Shown here one piece after another: positions 45,530 to 57,699 of a DNA stretch of 64,000 bases. The DNA is taken from the NCBI GenBank assembly GCA_947044405.1, contig CAMRHE010000076.1, positions 5,190,001 to 5,254,000 on the forward strand. The letters are read 5' to 3'. The notes under the pieces are model-generated. The model did not search any database, was not told the DNA's origin, and worked only from the letters and a program-made list of their open reading frames with translations. The DNA comes from Leptodactylus fallax. Taxonomy: Eukaryota > Chordata > Amphibia > Anura > Leptodactylidae. The stretch's first letter is position 1. Every line of letters starts with the position of its first letter. The position numbers and the translations under genes are program-made.

Positions 45530-48178
45530 AGAGATGGGTGAACCTCCCAACTTACTCTTCATCTTGGGTTCGGGTGGTTGGGATCCCTGATTCTTTTCGG
45601 GTCAAATACATTCAGATAGACCTGGAAGTAAAATTATTATACTCAGGGGTCTCTTCAGAGTATATACTGAGTTTATACTCACCTTCCCTCACCCCTTTTG
45701 GACCTCTTTTGATTCCTTATGTTGGGCATGCCCATGTGACTGCTGTGGCCCAATTACAGGTCTCAGTGGTGACCCTGGGCACTTGATGCATTGGACACTG
45801 TGAGGAGGCCCAAAAGAGGTAACAGAAGATGAGTATAAATGTTTTTTTAGTTTTTTTCACCTCTCCTGGAGGAAGAAAAGACCCCAAAGTGTAATAATTT
45901 ACTGCAATGCATGTCACAGTGGCCATTTTAGGTTTGTTTAGATCAGTGATTCCCAAAGTGGTCCAGGTGGACCCCCAGGGGTCCACGGGAGACTCGACGG
46001 GGGTCTACGTTAGATCTAATCTTCACATTTTTTGACATGTTTTAGTAATATGGTAGAAATGTAGCAGCAGGGGGTCCATCGAAACCAGTAAAATTTTGAA
46101 AATGGTCTACGAGAAAAAAAAAAGTTTGGGAACCTCTGGTTTAGATGAATCCCCAATTGTTCGGTTTCGTTACAATTTGGCATATTTGGTCGAACTCGTG
46201 TTGGATCTCTATGCTTGAACAAGAAATAAGTAGCCATTTCCCATGTTCTCTTATATCAAGTAGATAAAAATTCTTCCTAGCTCTTTCTTAGTTGTATGAA
46301 TGGGATGGCAGTCGAGTCTGTAGGGTGCCGAACCGTTCCAAGTCTATGGGACTGATGGAAACAGTCATGGCTCCATTCAAGTGCCAACTTCTGAGTTACT
46401 CCAGTGAACTGAGGGTTTGGGACTCCCATTCTAGTGATCTGCGGCGGCCCTGGACACGGGATAAATGATAAATGTCATTTGGCAGAAAACCCCTTTAACA
46501 ATGAGTCGCCTCTAATATTACGAACCTGACTCAATAATCCATATCAAACAGAAGGGCCATCATGGAATCAGGTTTTAGTGCTGGGAAATATACAATTCAT
46601 TATAGTGTAAATCTATAATGTCTCCATCCTCCTTGACTATGTCTCCTTGTTTTGACTTTGTATTTTTTCCAGGAAATGGAAGAAGCCTAGAGGCAGCAGA
46701 GATCATTATAGCAGATTGTTTTATTAATTGTTCCTTGAATTTTCTGCCAGTTTGTTAGCAGCGTCCAAGTAAACCACATAATCTGCACAACATATCATTT
46801 AGTGTTTAGATTAAATGGGTTATGGCACATGCTATAGGCTGTGGTGCTAAAGCCTTGCCGGGTATTGCAGATGGAATACTGATTTTTTTTTTTTCTTATC
46901 AGCAAAGATAAGGAGACTTAGATGATCTTAGCTGAATGTAAAAAACTTTAGCGACCATTGTGTGTTATAATGGAAACATATCAGGGCTTGACAAACTTTG
47001 TAAAGTAAAGTGTAAGAACTTTAGACATTACGTATTTATGGTATTTGGTCCAACGGTGTCTTAAAGTTGAACACCAACCTTTTTAAATATATCTCCATTC
47101 TATACAGAGCTCTAGATCCCCTGTATATATAGAGTTAATGTTACAATTAAAGATGGGAGAAAAGATTTGTTCCAAGCTGAATATCCCAAATCTTTCAGTT
47201 TTAACAAAACCATTAATCGGAACCAGTGGGGATTTGTCTTGGACAAACTAAAATGGTTGCCGCAACGTGCATTGTGGTAAATTATTATACTCTTGGGTCT
47301 TAATAGATAAGTGGAGGACCAGGGGAGGTGAAAAAAAAACAAAAAACAAACATTTATACTCACCTTCCCTCATCTCTATTGGGCCTCCTGGCACTGTGTC
47401 CTCATTGATGTCTGGCACTCCCATATGTCATGCACCTTGGGTCACCACTGAGGCCTGTGATTGGGCCACAGTGGTCACATGGGTTTGCCAAGCATCATGA
47501 TGTCATGACGCTCGGGTGCTCATGTCACCGCTGAGGCCCAATCACAGACTTCAGCGGTGAACCCGGGTGTATGACATCACTGAGGAGACCAAGAGAGCAG
47601 CTGATCTGAAGGGATCTGGGTGTCAGAATCCCCACTGATCTTCAATTGATGACCTATCCTAAGGACCAGCCCTGCACTCTTGGGTGAACCTCTCAATATT
47701 TCTTTTTGGGTTCATGTGGCTCAGGTTTCTGATTCATTTTGGGTTCAGCAAGTACAGCTAGAACCAGAAGTGAAATGATTATACTCTGGGTTCTCTTCAG
47801 ACCCCCGACTATAAAAGGTGGAGGCCCGGGGGAAGGGGGATGTAAAAAATAAAAAACATTTATACTCACCTTCCATCGTCTCTTTTGGGCCACATGCTCG
47901 GCGTGCCCATGTCACCACTGAGGCCCAATCACATTGACCCCGGATGACCAAAGAGACCAAGAGAGAGCTCTGGACATTGCGAGGAGGCCCAAAAGAGGTG
48001 AGGGAAGGTGAGTATAAATGTTTTTTTTACACCTCCCCTGGGCCTCCACCTATACTCTGGGGTCTGAAGAGACCAATTTCACTTCTGGTTCTATCCAAAC
48101 TTGTTCAACCCTCAACGAATCAGGGACCCAAGCCACCCGAACCTGAAACCAAATGAATCTTTAAAGTTTCGCCCATTG
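45530..48178. repeat. Cluster of related hAT-like repeat copies
   Basis: At least three copies of one family overlap here. TATACTCACCTTCC plus GGGCCTCCTGGCAC-type sequence occurs near 47360 and 47870, and its complement (GGCCCAAAAGAGGTGAGGGA) near 47985 and, shorter, near 45805. Ends such as TAGAGATGGGTGAACC (45532) and, in complement, TAGCAATGGGCGAAAC (48180) resemble hAT termini, but the flanks give no target duplication, so pairing is uncertain. No coding region. Confidence 0.5.
45936..46146. mobile_element. hAT MITE with exact 8-bp target duplication (GTTTAGAT)
   Basis: The element is 45944-46138 (195 bp). Ends are CAGTGATTCCCAAAGTGG and, in complement, CAGAGGTTCCCAAACTTT. It is flanked by GTTTAGAT at 45936-45943 and 46139-46146. 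It sits inside the surrounding repeat cluster and so is younger. Confidence 0.92.
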
Positions 48179-49326
48179 CTATTGATATATAGTTTCTTGA
48201 GGAGAGATTCCATAGAACTTAATTGAGGTCTCTACTCTTTCTAAGTGTACTAGTCCAGTAGGAGGTCCTAATCCCTGCACCTACTCTATAACATGCCGCC
48301 CGCAGATCAGATTTTTTTGTTCACCATGAAAGGTTCCCTTTAAGCCTTTTTCATTTCTAGACATGAATGCAGATATAGTATGACACCCTGCAAACACATT
48401 GAGGAAGTTGTCTAGATTTTCTTCACACCTAGACAGGATCTTGCCTGGATTTTTCTAAAGAGGAGTAGCGTGTGTGCTTAAAAAAAATTAGAAAAAATAA
48501 AAATCCTTCACGAACCTTTTTTGCTAGCAAGTAGAGCGGGCTCTTAGTCTGCCTCTATATTCATATGTATAAGACTCGTAATGAAGAATTGATGTTGCTT
48601 TCAGTAAGGTTTCACAAGGCAGAATACATGAAGGATGTTGCACATTCATTGAAGCTAATTCTAATTACTATGTATTCGCAACGAATCAATCCATGAGATA
48701 GGCAAGACTTAGAGTTGAGTCTTGGATCAATTCTTCCCAAAGCATGGGATTGATCAGACCTGGATGTCTATCGAGGGATAATGTTATTGATTGAGATCTC
48801 TGCAGGTCATTAGAGGACATGATCATTCGAGGATCTGATCAAGGTATATTTATACAGGGCAGATTCGTAGCAGAATTTTTTTTTTGACTGAAAACCAGTT
48901 CCATTCCTCAGAATAGGGTTGTTTCAGTAGCACATAGATTCAGATGAATGGAACACTCTAAGAACTTTCTGCAACAAATCTGTCCTTATTGGGGTTATCT
49001 AATAATAGACATTGAGGTCATATCCACAGGATATGCCATAAATGTCTGATAGATGAAGGTCCCTCCTCTGGGACCCACACCTATGTCTAAAATGACTCCC
49101 TCATGCATCAGGGTCCAGGTGCAACTGCTACTTCTACAGTTACCCCATGGTCACTTACACCATATGATCACTGGGGCCAAGACAGCCAGTTGTGTATGAT
49201 AGGCTAAAGAAGACAAGTACTGTCTCCCGAGTACCTTGTAGTATATGACAGCAGGTGTATTTTCAGTTGCCCCAAAGATCAAGCAACCATCTTAAAACCT
49301 TATCATAACTTAATATTGACATATGC
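48179..49326. other. Unassigned non-coding DNA
   Basis: No gene or paired repeat ends were recognised. 48560-48720 is complex and AT-rich with several homeobox-like motifs, and is a weak candidate for conserved sequence. Confidence 0.4.
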
Positions 49327-49682
49327 TTAAAGGGTTTTTTGAGGGTAGGTCATCAACTAAAGATTGGCAGGGGTCCGACATCCGGACCCCTGGCCAATGA
49401 ACTGTTTGAAGAGGCCTCAGCATTCGATACAGACCTGCAGCCTCTTCAGTGCTTGCCAAGTACAGAACTGTTCATTAGTATAGTGGCTATTCTTGCTTTT
49501 GCAGCTCAGTCCATTCACTTGAATGGGACTGAGCTCTAACATGACCATGTCACCAATGAACATGACATCACATGGCCTGTGAAGTGGAAGCAACGCTCAA
49601 GAAGTCGGGTGTTGGATCCCTGCAGATCTTCAATTGATGACCTATCCTAAGGATATTAAAAAGTCAGATAAAACCCCTTTAA
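49327..49682. mobile_element. T2-type MITE with TTAA at both ends
   Basis: Left TTAAAGGGTTTTTTGAGGG, right AAAACCCCTTTAA. The interior contains GATCTTCAATTGATGACC and GCAGGGGTCCGACATCC in the standard order of this family. TTAA occupies 49327-49330 and 49679-49682. Confidence 0.82.
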
Positions 49683-50009
49683 AAGGAGTCCCCCACCACC
49701 AAAACCACGTATATGCTGTTGCCGGAGTAGTTAGAGACTGAGCTTGTGTCATTAAGCACACTTATCCTTTATCCGCAGTATAGAGGATAAGTGTCAGATA
49801 ACTGGGGGTCCCACCATCGAGTTCCTCAGTGATCCGGAAAACGGACACCGCATTTTTGGGTGCCCCATAGCTGTGAATGGAGTGCCAGTGGTGCTCGATT
49901 CAAAAGGAGGATGCATAGAGAACTTTCAGTCCCCCCATTCTTCAGAACGCTGGGGGGCCTGGTGATCAGACCCTCGGCGATCTGACACTTAATCCCTATG
50001 CCCCTTTAA
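49679..50009. mobile_element. Second T2-type MITE abutting the first
   Basis: The element starts at the same TTAA (49679) as TTAAAAGGAGTCCCCC and ends ATGCCCCTTTAA at 50009. AGGATAAGTGTCAGATAAC is mirrored by GATCTGACACTTAATCC inside. Two MITEs thus share one TTAA. Confidence 0.7.
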
Positions 50010-50660
50010 GGATCAGTAACACCCACTGTACAGTAAACAGTATCTACGTCAGATGGCGCTTAAGCAGTTAACCACTCTTTCATAGCACTAATGAAACATT
50101 TGCTCTTGCATCGAGGATTACTGTATTTAACAGAATTGATTCAATTCTGTTTTTTGCAAAAATGTTCTACATTGTGGACACTCATTTCCTGCCAAGTCTT
50201 TCTTCCAGGGATCCCTATTTGCCTTAATTTGCACCACCAAGTCCCCGCGAATTGCCTATAATTAGCTAGCAGTGCACTGGATTTTTTTTCCTCTTGCATG
50301 TGTAATATTAATCTCTTTGGAACTAATTAAATTCATCATCTACAAATTTCAGGACCTCTGATTTCTGTATCCTCATCTCATGCTTATTATCTTATCGTCT
50401 AATCAGCCTGTGATACAGTGCGGCCATATAACACAATAAATTATCACTTAATTGGACATCAGCTAACTATGCACAACACTGAACGCTGCAAAATAGATGC
50501 GACAGAGCCGCGGAAGCCGAATTGTCAAAGCAAATCATTTGTCATAAAAATAAATCTTTAAAAGGTCAAAATCACCGACTACATAGGATATCATTGTTTA
50601 ATTAAACACAGTGTAAACCAGCCGAGCTCAACCTTTCCGAGTCTTGGGCCGCATTGTCAG
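50010..50660. other. Candidate conserved non-coding (enhancer-like) block
   Basis: The stretch is non-repetitive and contains many homeobox core sites (CCTATAATTAGCTAGC, AACTAATTAAATTCATC, TTATCACTTAATTGGAC, TTGTTTAATTAAACAC) and no reading frame of note. This composition, in a gene-poor region, is typical of developmental enhancers. Without a second species, conservation is unproven. Confidence 0.4.
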
Positions 50661-51831
50661 CGTGTCATGGTCCCAGAAGAGCCGGTTCCTAATAGAATGT
50701 ATCGTCTACATGACAAGCAATCCGCAATAAAGACAACAGGAACATCTTACGCAGTATATAACGCCACCCTAATACAGATTTATGGATGGAAATACCCTGG
50801 GTCATATTCTTTACCAAGTTCTTTAAGGTATAGTCCAAGCATGGGAGAAAATTTTTGGGTAACAAAAAGTTTTGCAACTTTTTCATTTACTTTGTGTTTT
50901 GAGTTACTAAACTGTTGTATGACATTTTAGGATAAACTGAGTTGAGTGAGCCGGTTTGTAATGAGCTGGGTTAGTTACAAATATTCCAAAAATTTTGGGT
51001 TCGGCCGAACCCAAGACTTTTGGGGTTCGCCACCCAAGAACGATTATTATAGTCTGAGGTGTAGACAAAATAAAAAAAACACCAAATCCCAGAGTATAAT
51101 AATAGCTCTCAGACTGAACCAAAACTTGCAGGCGGACCTTGCAAATGAATCAATCTGTCGTGTGTACATAAAGTATAGCACTCTCTATGACCATTATTTG
51201 ACTTGCATGCTGCATTTTTGTAAGATTTTCCTCTTTCTCTAATTCTTAGTTATCCCTGAATAGGTAAAGACCCGCAGAACAATAATGAGAAGTATTAAAC
51301 GGCATTGATGTGAATAAAGCACTTGGGTCAGCTAAAAAACTTACTGTTAGCTGCAGCAGCTGACTCTTGTGGGTGTTGGGGATGAGCGCCTGTATCGAAC
51401 CCACTAACTCCCCTACTCCACAACGCTCCCTGTGCTTTGAGTCCCTTGTGTGAGAAAACGGCATTACAAATGTTTGTCATTGTCATTATTTCTCGTTGTC
51501 TACTTGACAATGTATCCGCTTATTTCTCTCTGGGCTCATCCTCCATTCTCTCCTCTTCATAACCTTGTATGGATACATGTAATCTGATACTACAGATTAC
51601 AGAAATAAGCATTGATTCTCTGATGAGATATATTACCAGGCTTATTAGATTCACCTGTACTAGTGATTTATGCAAAGTTTGTTAAAAAGCGAGTCCACTG
51701 AATGGAATAATTCTTCTATATATCCAAATGCTTAAAGCTTATCCTGATCGTGTCCAGCTAACACAGAAGCCGGGCACATTATAATAGAGAACTCTGAAAA
51801 CAGCACCACAGTTGGGCATGATAAGGGGATA
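50661..51831. other. Unassigned DNA with decayed hAT-like fragment
   Basis: 50935-51160 contains GGGTTCGGCCGAACCC (a 16-bp perfect palindrome) and fragments like those at 45530-48178. The remainder is unassigned. No gene. Confidence 0.4.
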
Positions 51832-52468
51832 AAGTGTTGTGCAAAAGTTTTAGGCAGGCGTGGAAAAATGCTGCTGCAGTAAGAATGCTTTCAGGAAATG
51901 AAGGGTTAATAGTTTATTTTTATCAATTACCAAAATGAAGTGAATGAATCAAAGAGAAATGTAAATTCCATCAATATTTGGTGTAACCTTTGCCCTTTGC
52001 CTTCCATCAGTTCTTCTCGGTACTTGCAGACAGTTTTGGCAGATCTGGGCAGGGAGGTCGTTCCCGCCGCCATCTTGGAGAACTAAGTACAGATCTTCTG
52101 TGGATGTAGGCTTGCTCCAATCCGTCTGTCTCTTCATGTCATCCTGATCTCATCATCATCCAGTCTGTCTGGGATGACATGAAGAGACAGACGGATTGGA
52201 GCAAGCCTACATCCACAGAAGATCTGTACTTAGTTCTCCAAGATGGCGGCGGGAACAACCTCCCTGCCCAGTTCTGCCAAAACTGTCTGCAAATACCGAG
52301 AAGAACTGATGGAAGGCAAAGGGCAAAGGTCACACCAAATATTGATAATATTTGCATTTCTCTTCCATTTCTTCGTTCATCTCATTTTGTTAATTGACAT
52401 ACAATAACCTAATAACACTGCTTTGTAGCATTTTTTCCACACCTGCCTAAAACATTTGCACCGTACTA
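51832..52468. mobile_element. Tc1-derived foldback element (hairpin with 27-nt loop)
   Basis: Arms 51968-52144 and 52172-52347 are reverse complements with about four mismatches in 176 positions. The loop is 52145-52171 (TGATCTCATCATCATCCAGT and on). Each arm encodes the transposase scrap MKRQ(T/K)DWSKPTSTEDL found at 2.3 kb. Outer ends are GTTGTGCAAAAGTTTTAGG and, in complement, TACGGTGCAAATGTTTTAGG. A transcript would make a nearly perfect 175-bp double-stranded stem. Confidence 0.88.
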
Positions 52469-53521
52469 ATCATTTCCTCTTTTTAGGATCCACTCTTCAA
52501 AGCCATCCAGGGATGATTTTCTCAATACATCCTATTGGGAAGGTGAAAACGGATTTGCAGATCGGTGAATCTTGAAATGTGCTTGTGCCTTATGGTAATA
52601 TGCAAGAAAGCAGTCTCTTCCTACAAGACCCAGTAATAAGGACACATCCTGTAACCTCACTATAGAGTGCCAGAGAAGCAGCTTGTTGACTGGAGTTTGG
52701 AGCAGTCAGAGGCTACATGATCAGGCTGTGAACTAGACAGCTTTCATGTTCTGAGTATGGTATCTTTTGTGTGGCCCACAGGTGTGGTGTCCGCTGTGAG
52801 CCGAGGAGAGCCTGACAAGTGGCTCATTAGCAGCCTTAATAACGGCTGCTCTGTCAGTGCTTGAGTGGTAATCCTAGGCACAAGAAAACCTCTCTCGCTG
52901 AACAAGAACTGTTGTGATAAGTTTTTTTTTTTTCTGCCAAGTCTTTCCCAGCCACTTGCTTTAAGAGGCATGGGAAATGCTCCCTGTAATACAGACCTTT
53001 AATTAACATTTTTGGATTCCACAGCATACAAAAATCGGTATTTTGTAGCCATTTACGGCATCCTCCTCCTTCTGCAAAGTCAACAGCGATATTACAAAAA
53101 TAATGTAAAAAGTTAGAGACCAAGCTGGTGAAGTCAGTGGTCGATCATCAAAATATGTGCAGAGAATTTACCTCTAAAATAAAAATAGAATTGAATATGT
53201 AAAAGGGTTGTCCAGGCTAGAAAATATGTTTTCATCACCCCTAGTAAAGAATTCTAAGTTAGTACAAGGGGGTCCTCCTGGCCTGAACGGTTACAAAGAG
53301 CATCTCTCGCTCTGGAGGACCAGCCCTGACCTGCATTATATAGACATCACACTAATATAAGTAGGCAGAGTGTAATTCTTTGTTTCATCTATGGTGGCGC
53401 TGCAGGGAGATGGGACACTTACTGCATAGTTTCTCTGCAGATTAGAGCTGATAGCTGGGGGTCCCTTAAGGTGGATCTAATATAAATGGCTTATTGTAAA
53501 GGGCCTCTGATAACAATTACT
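52469..53521. other. Unassigned non-coding DNA
   Basis: No gene or definable repeat was recognised. Confidence 0.45.
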
Positions 53522-53788
53522 CTACGTTCACACCGGTGCTTGGGCTTCCATTCTTCTGGTCTGTTTGGGGACCCGAAAAAAGGAAACCCAATCCACTTAA
53601 AAAGCGGTTACCCGCGGAAACCTGCGGCACCCAAAGACTATAATGGAGTCCGTCGGGTTTCTGCCAGATTTCCGTCCGAAAAATATGGACATAAAACTCC
53701 TGCTTGCAGGACTTTTCTCTCCGCATTTTTCAAACGGATTTGGGGACGGAATCTCCGAACGGAATACAAGTGCTAGTGTGAACCTAGT
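53522..53788. mobile_element. MITE with CTASGTTCACAC ends
   Basis: CTACGTTCACACCGGTGCTT and, in complement, CTAGGTTCACACTAGCACTT form an imperfect terminal repeat. The interior is GC-rich and has no coding capacity. The same end motif occurs at about 38813. No transposase. Confidence 0.65.
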
Positions 53789-54149
53789 CTTAGATATTGT
53801 TCAAAGAAGTGAACCCATATAATATACGATTCTGAGAGAATTTGTTAACTCACTGTTTTAAAGAATCCACTGCGAGTGTTGTAGTTCTGTACTTTTCGGA
53901 ATCCGACAGCCACAGCCTCATTCACCTCTCTCCAACATGTCTCATCATGGTCAGGACATGCCCACACACACCAGATGATCAGCAGGCCCTGCCAAAGTTA
54001 AGAGGTTTGGTCAACATTAAGGAGTTGTCTCATGAAGTGAAGTCTGCAGGACCTTTCTTGCACTCCACATTCAACTTGAACGAACCCCGGCTGAATGTGG
54101 ATAGGTCTGGTGGTTGTCTGTACTCCCATTCACTTCAATGGGAGCGCTA
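53789..54149. other. Unassigned non-coding DNA
   Basis: No gene. GCAGGACCTTTCTTGCACTC and similar blocks recur in changed form around 54310, which suggests a decayed duplication spanning the Tc1 scrap. Confidence 0.4.
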
Positions 54150-54262
54150 AAGATAGCCCTGATCTCAATATCATCCAGTCTGTCTGGGATAACATGAAGA
54201 GACAGAAGGATTGGAGCAAGCCTACATCCACAGAAGATCTGTGCTTAGTTCCCTAAGATGTT
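54150..54262 (+). mobile_element. Tc1-derived transposase scrap
   Basis: The frame reads DLNIIQSVWDNMK then RQKDWSKPTSTEDL, the same C-terminal piece as at 2.3, 20.2 and 52.2 kb, here with Asn in DLNIIQ, closer to the expected transposase motif. No terminal repeats remain. Confidence 0.75.
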
Positions 54263-55849
54263 CAGAACAATCCCCGTGCCTTTCCAAAATTAAGAGATTT
54301 GGTCAATGTCCCACAAAGTCTACAAGACCTTTCTTGCTCTCTTCATTCAACATGAGCGCAGCCTGGCTGAATGGTTTAGGACGAGTGGTTGTTGGTGCTC
54401 TCATTCACTTTAATGGGAGCCCCAGAGATAGCTGTGTGCTATACTTCTGCATTGAAATGAATGGGAATGCCCCACCACCACCAGTCCCACGTATATTCAG
54501 CATAGCTGTGCTGAGGTACGATGTGGAGTGCGAGAAAGATCTTACAGACTTCACTTCGTGTGACAACCCCTTTAATGTGTCTGGCCACCTATAATCTCCC
54601 CTGTGAGATTTTCATACTTTTGTAAGCATATTATCTATCTATTGTATTACATCAGCTTGTAATGATTCGTAACGTACTGGATCTATTGTGGAAGCCTGAA
54701 ATAATGGTTAGTCACTGGAAACAAATTAAAACATTGTAATACTGTATGTTAAACAATAAAACGAATAAGGTGGAAGACAATAACATGGCATCAAACTGAT
54801 ATTTGCTGCAGAAACGTACATTTAGAAAATGGTGCATAAAAGAACTATTAAAAGTGTAATTCCAGAGTCGCCCTTAAGGTGTGAAGTGCAATTAGATGCT
54901 TAATGAGCAATGTTATCTTACCATGCTCCTATCAGGGACATTTTCTGAATTCCTCTTCATGTTTATGTGCTCCACTTACTCGAATCTTTCTCCAACACTG
55001 ATTTATCATTGAGTAGCTTCCAGGGCTAGACTACAATCTCAGTTGGTGACCCAAATGCTAAGACGAACCTTTTGTTCTTTATCTCCAAAATATAACATAC
55101 AAAGTTTTTGGTAAGTCAAGACTCAAGAAATTTAGCAAGGATTAGGCACAGGCAATCATCTCTTTCCTATAGATACATTCACATTCCTATTAATGTTTTA
55201 GTTTATTTTACCACATCACGATCATTGGACTGTATATCATCTGATTGCTTATTGGCACATTGCAGCAGCCTGTTGGGGGATGCCAGGAGGTTGGGAGTAG
55301 TAGTCACTGTGATCATGGTGGCAAGGATCTTCAGCAGACCCTCCAGTTCTCCTCCTAGGAGGGTGTAGTGTTGAGGGGGCCTCATAGTAGTGGTGGTGTG
55401 TTTTCCTGGGGCAAGTCCTAGTTGGTGTAGGCCTTCCTGAGCCTGATGGGGATTGGAGTGCCCATGATGGTCGTGCAGTAATAAAACTCAGGAGAGCAAA
55501 GATTTGTAGAGCAGCGTAACTCATGGTTCTTACTGGATGTAGAACAAAGTAAACAGCATCCAGATTCTGTAGGTACAATTCTTATGAAGTTCCCACTAAA
55601 GGTTGGGGATGAGCTTATTGACAGACTGCGTCTCCCTTGCTGGGACAGTCTTCCACTTTAAATAGTGTCCTTTACTGCCAAAGTCTCTACATGTTCCCAA
55701 CTGCAGGGTTTAGATTATCATGGTTACTTGTCTGTCCTGAGGCACAGGCAGGGTCCTATCTATGAGGCCCATATAACACTTATCCTTATATCCTAATCTG
55801 GCACACTTTCACAATGTGAGCAGGGCCAAATCCCATCTCCTGACTAAAG
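54263..55849. other. Unassigned non-coding DNA
   Basis: No gene or definable repeat ends were recognised. Confidence 0.45.
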
Positions 55850-56200
55850 ATGGCCAAACCTCAGAAGATTTGTTTCATCCTGTGTTCGGACGAAGCATTC
55901 CCCTGGTTCAGCTCGGTCTGAACTTGTTCAGATAGAACTAAAGTGAAATTATTCTTCATATGCTCTCTTCAAACCCCAGAGTATAATAGGCGGAGGCCCA
56001 GAGGAGCTGACAAAAATAAAAAAACATTTATACACACCTTCCCTTACATCTTTTAGGCCTCCTGCCGGTGCCCGGCGCTATGTCTCTGCCTCTTCGCGGA
56101 ATCCAATGCTCTACTCCTCGTCATGCACCCGGGGTCACCACTGAGGCCTGTGATTGGACCGACCATCATGACATATGTTAGGATATTACTGGATATCATT
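55850..56200. repeat. Copy of the 45.5-48.2 kb repeat family
   Basis: CCCCAGAGTATAATAGGCGG, AAAACATTTATACACACCTTCC and GGGGTCACCACTGAGGCCTG match the cluster at 45530-48178. The ends are not definable. Confidence 0.6.
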
Positions 56201-56323
56201 GAACCAAGCTAATTGGATTCTAGGAATGAGCATAGCAGCGGAAGATGAGCATGTTGATTTTGCATGGGACAGCGACTTATCCAGTAATATGAATATGTAC
56301 TGTGTTTTATAGAGGCCGGAGCA

Positions 56324-56646
56324 GATGAAACATTAAAAAAAAAATCATACTCCTCTGTCCTCAGTCCTTCAGTGTCCGCCGCTGCTGTCCGGTCCAGTGA
56401 GCTCTGTGCCTTTGCTGGTGGAAGTCTTGCAGTGCACGTGATTGCTGAAGCCAATCAGTGATCTCAGCAGCCACAGGAAAGGAAACGGTGACATCACCAG
56501 TTCCTTTCCAATCAGTGGCCTCAATGGTCATGTACGATGAAAGGACTTACACCGGCAAAGGCCCATAGCACACTGGACCGGACAGCAGCGGCGGACACTG
56601 AAGGACTGAGGACAGAGGAGTATGATTTTTTTTTTAATATTTCATC
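56324..56646. repeat. Nearly perfect inverted repeat, 76-bp arms
   Basis: Arms 56324-56399 and 56571-56646 are reverse complements with a single mismatch, even in the A10/T10 tract. Similarity continues inward at lower identity (GGCCTTTGCCGGTGTAAGTC-type against GCCTTTGCTGGTGGAAGTC). The loop holds about 171 bases. Confidence 0.95.
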
Positions 56647-57685
56647 TTCTCTGACCCCTTCCTGAGGAGGACACTGGAGGAGGACGACGGAGTGCTGGGG
56701 ACAGGTGAGTATGATTTTTTTTTTTTGTGCTTCAGCATCCCCAGCTTCCTCTGTGATTTCTGACAATTACTTGTCCATATTTTTGGTCTCCTTTTCTCAT
56801 ACCATATACCCTCATAAAGCTGTAGATTTTAGAGGCTTAGCTGTATAGTAAAATTATAGATTTAGCAAATTTCTGTTCTTTTCAAGCTGTTGAGAACTAC
56901 ATGTGTATACAATGAATCAGCATGTGAGTGTTCTCCTTTAAAGAAAGTATGGTTGGAGTTACCCTTTTATTTACAGTGCATTCCACTTACTGGAACAAAT
57001 GTTTGGGACTCCAGCCCAAATTTTATGGGAACTAGGATCCTGTAATTTATTACTTACAATACTGGCAGGACAAGGTGTTTTGGCACCCGAGGCAAAGATT
57101 CAGAGACATTGCCATTAATCTAGTCCATAACACACAGGCCGGGGTTAATAGCATCTTGTTGCTTTCACTTAAGTGTGCTATGTGTCCATACAAAAGGCAC
57201 AAATGCTCATTATTAATGATACAAAGATAAAAGTATCCAGAGAATAAAGTGTTACCAATAGGGCTGTCATCAGAAATATTGGGGTCCCATATAGGCAAAC
57301 TTATCAGGGCCGCTGAATTCTCTGTTACAGTATCTTATCAACCTTAACCCCTATTGTGTAATTTTGGTAGCTTTTGTAAAAGTAGGTTTTCATCCATTTT
57401 GTAGCTAAATGAATTGATTCAGAGTTGAAGAAATGAAAGATGTTTTCCAGGACTTTGATATTGATGGTTTATCCTTAGGACAGGCCATCAACATCAGATT
57501 TCTGGCATCCCCCACAATACACGAATTAAAGGGGCTACAGTGGTCCGGCAAACAGTGTCTCCTTTGTAGTTTACCAGGCACTGTGTTGGATGACATTTTG
57601 TAGTAGCCATATTTGGTAAATAAGACTGAACTGTAATACCAGGCACAGCCACTACAAAATGTATGGCACTGTGACCTGTAGACAA
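56647..57685. other. Unassigned DNA
   Basis: No gene. GACAGGTGAGTATGATTTTT near 56700 repeats part of the preceding arm. 57435-57530 resembles the T2-type interior (ATTGATGGTTTATCCTTAGG). Confidence 0.4.
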
Positions 57686-57699
57686 TAAAGGGAATCTGT

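Noticed and set aside
46016..46237. 73-codon minus-strand frame
   Set aside because: It overlaps the hAT MITE end and its target duplication, so it is fortuitous.
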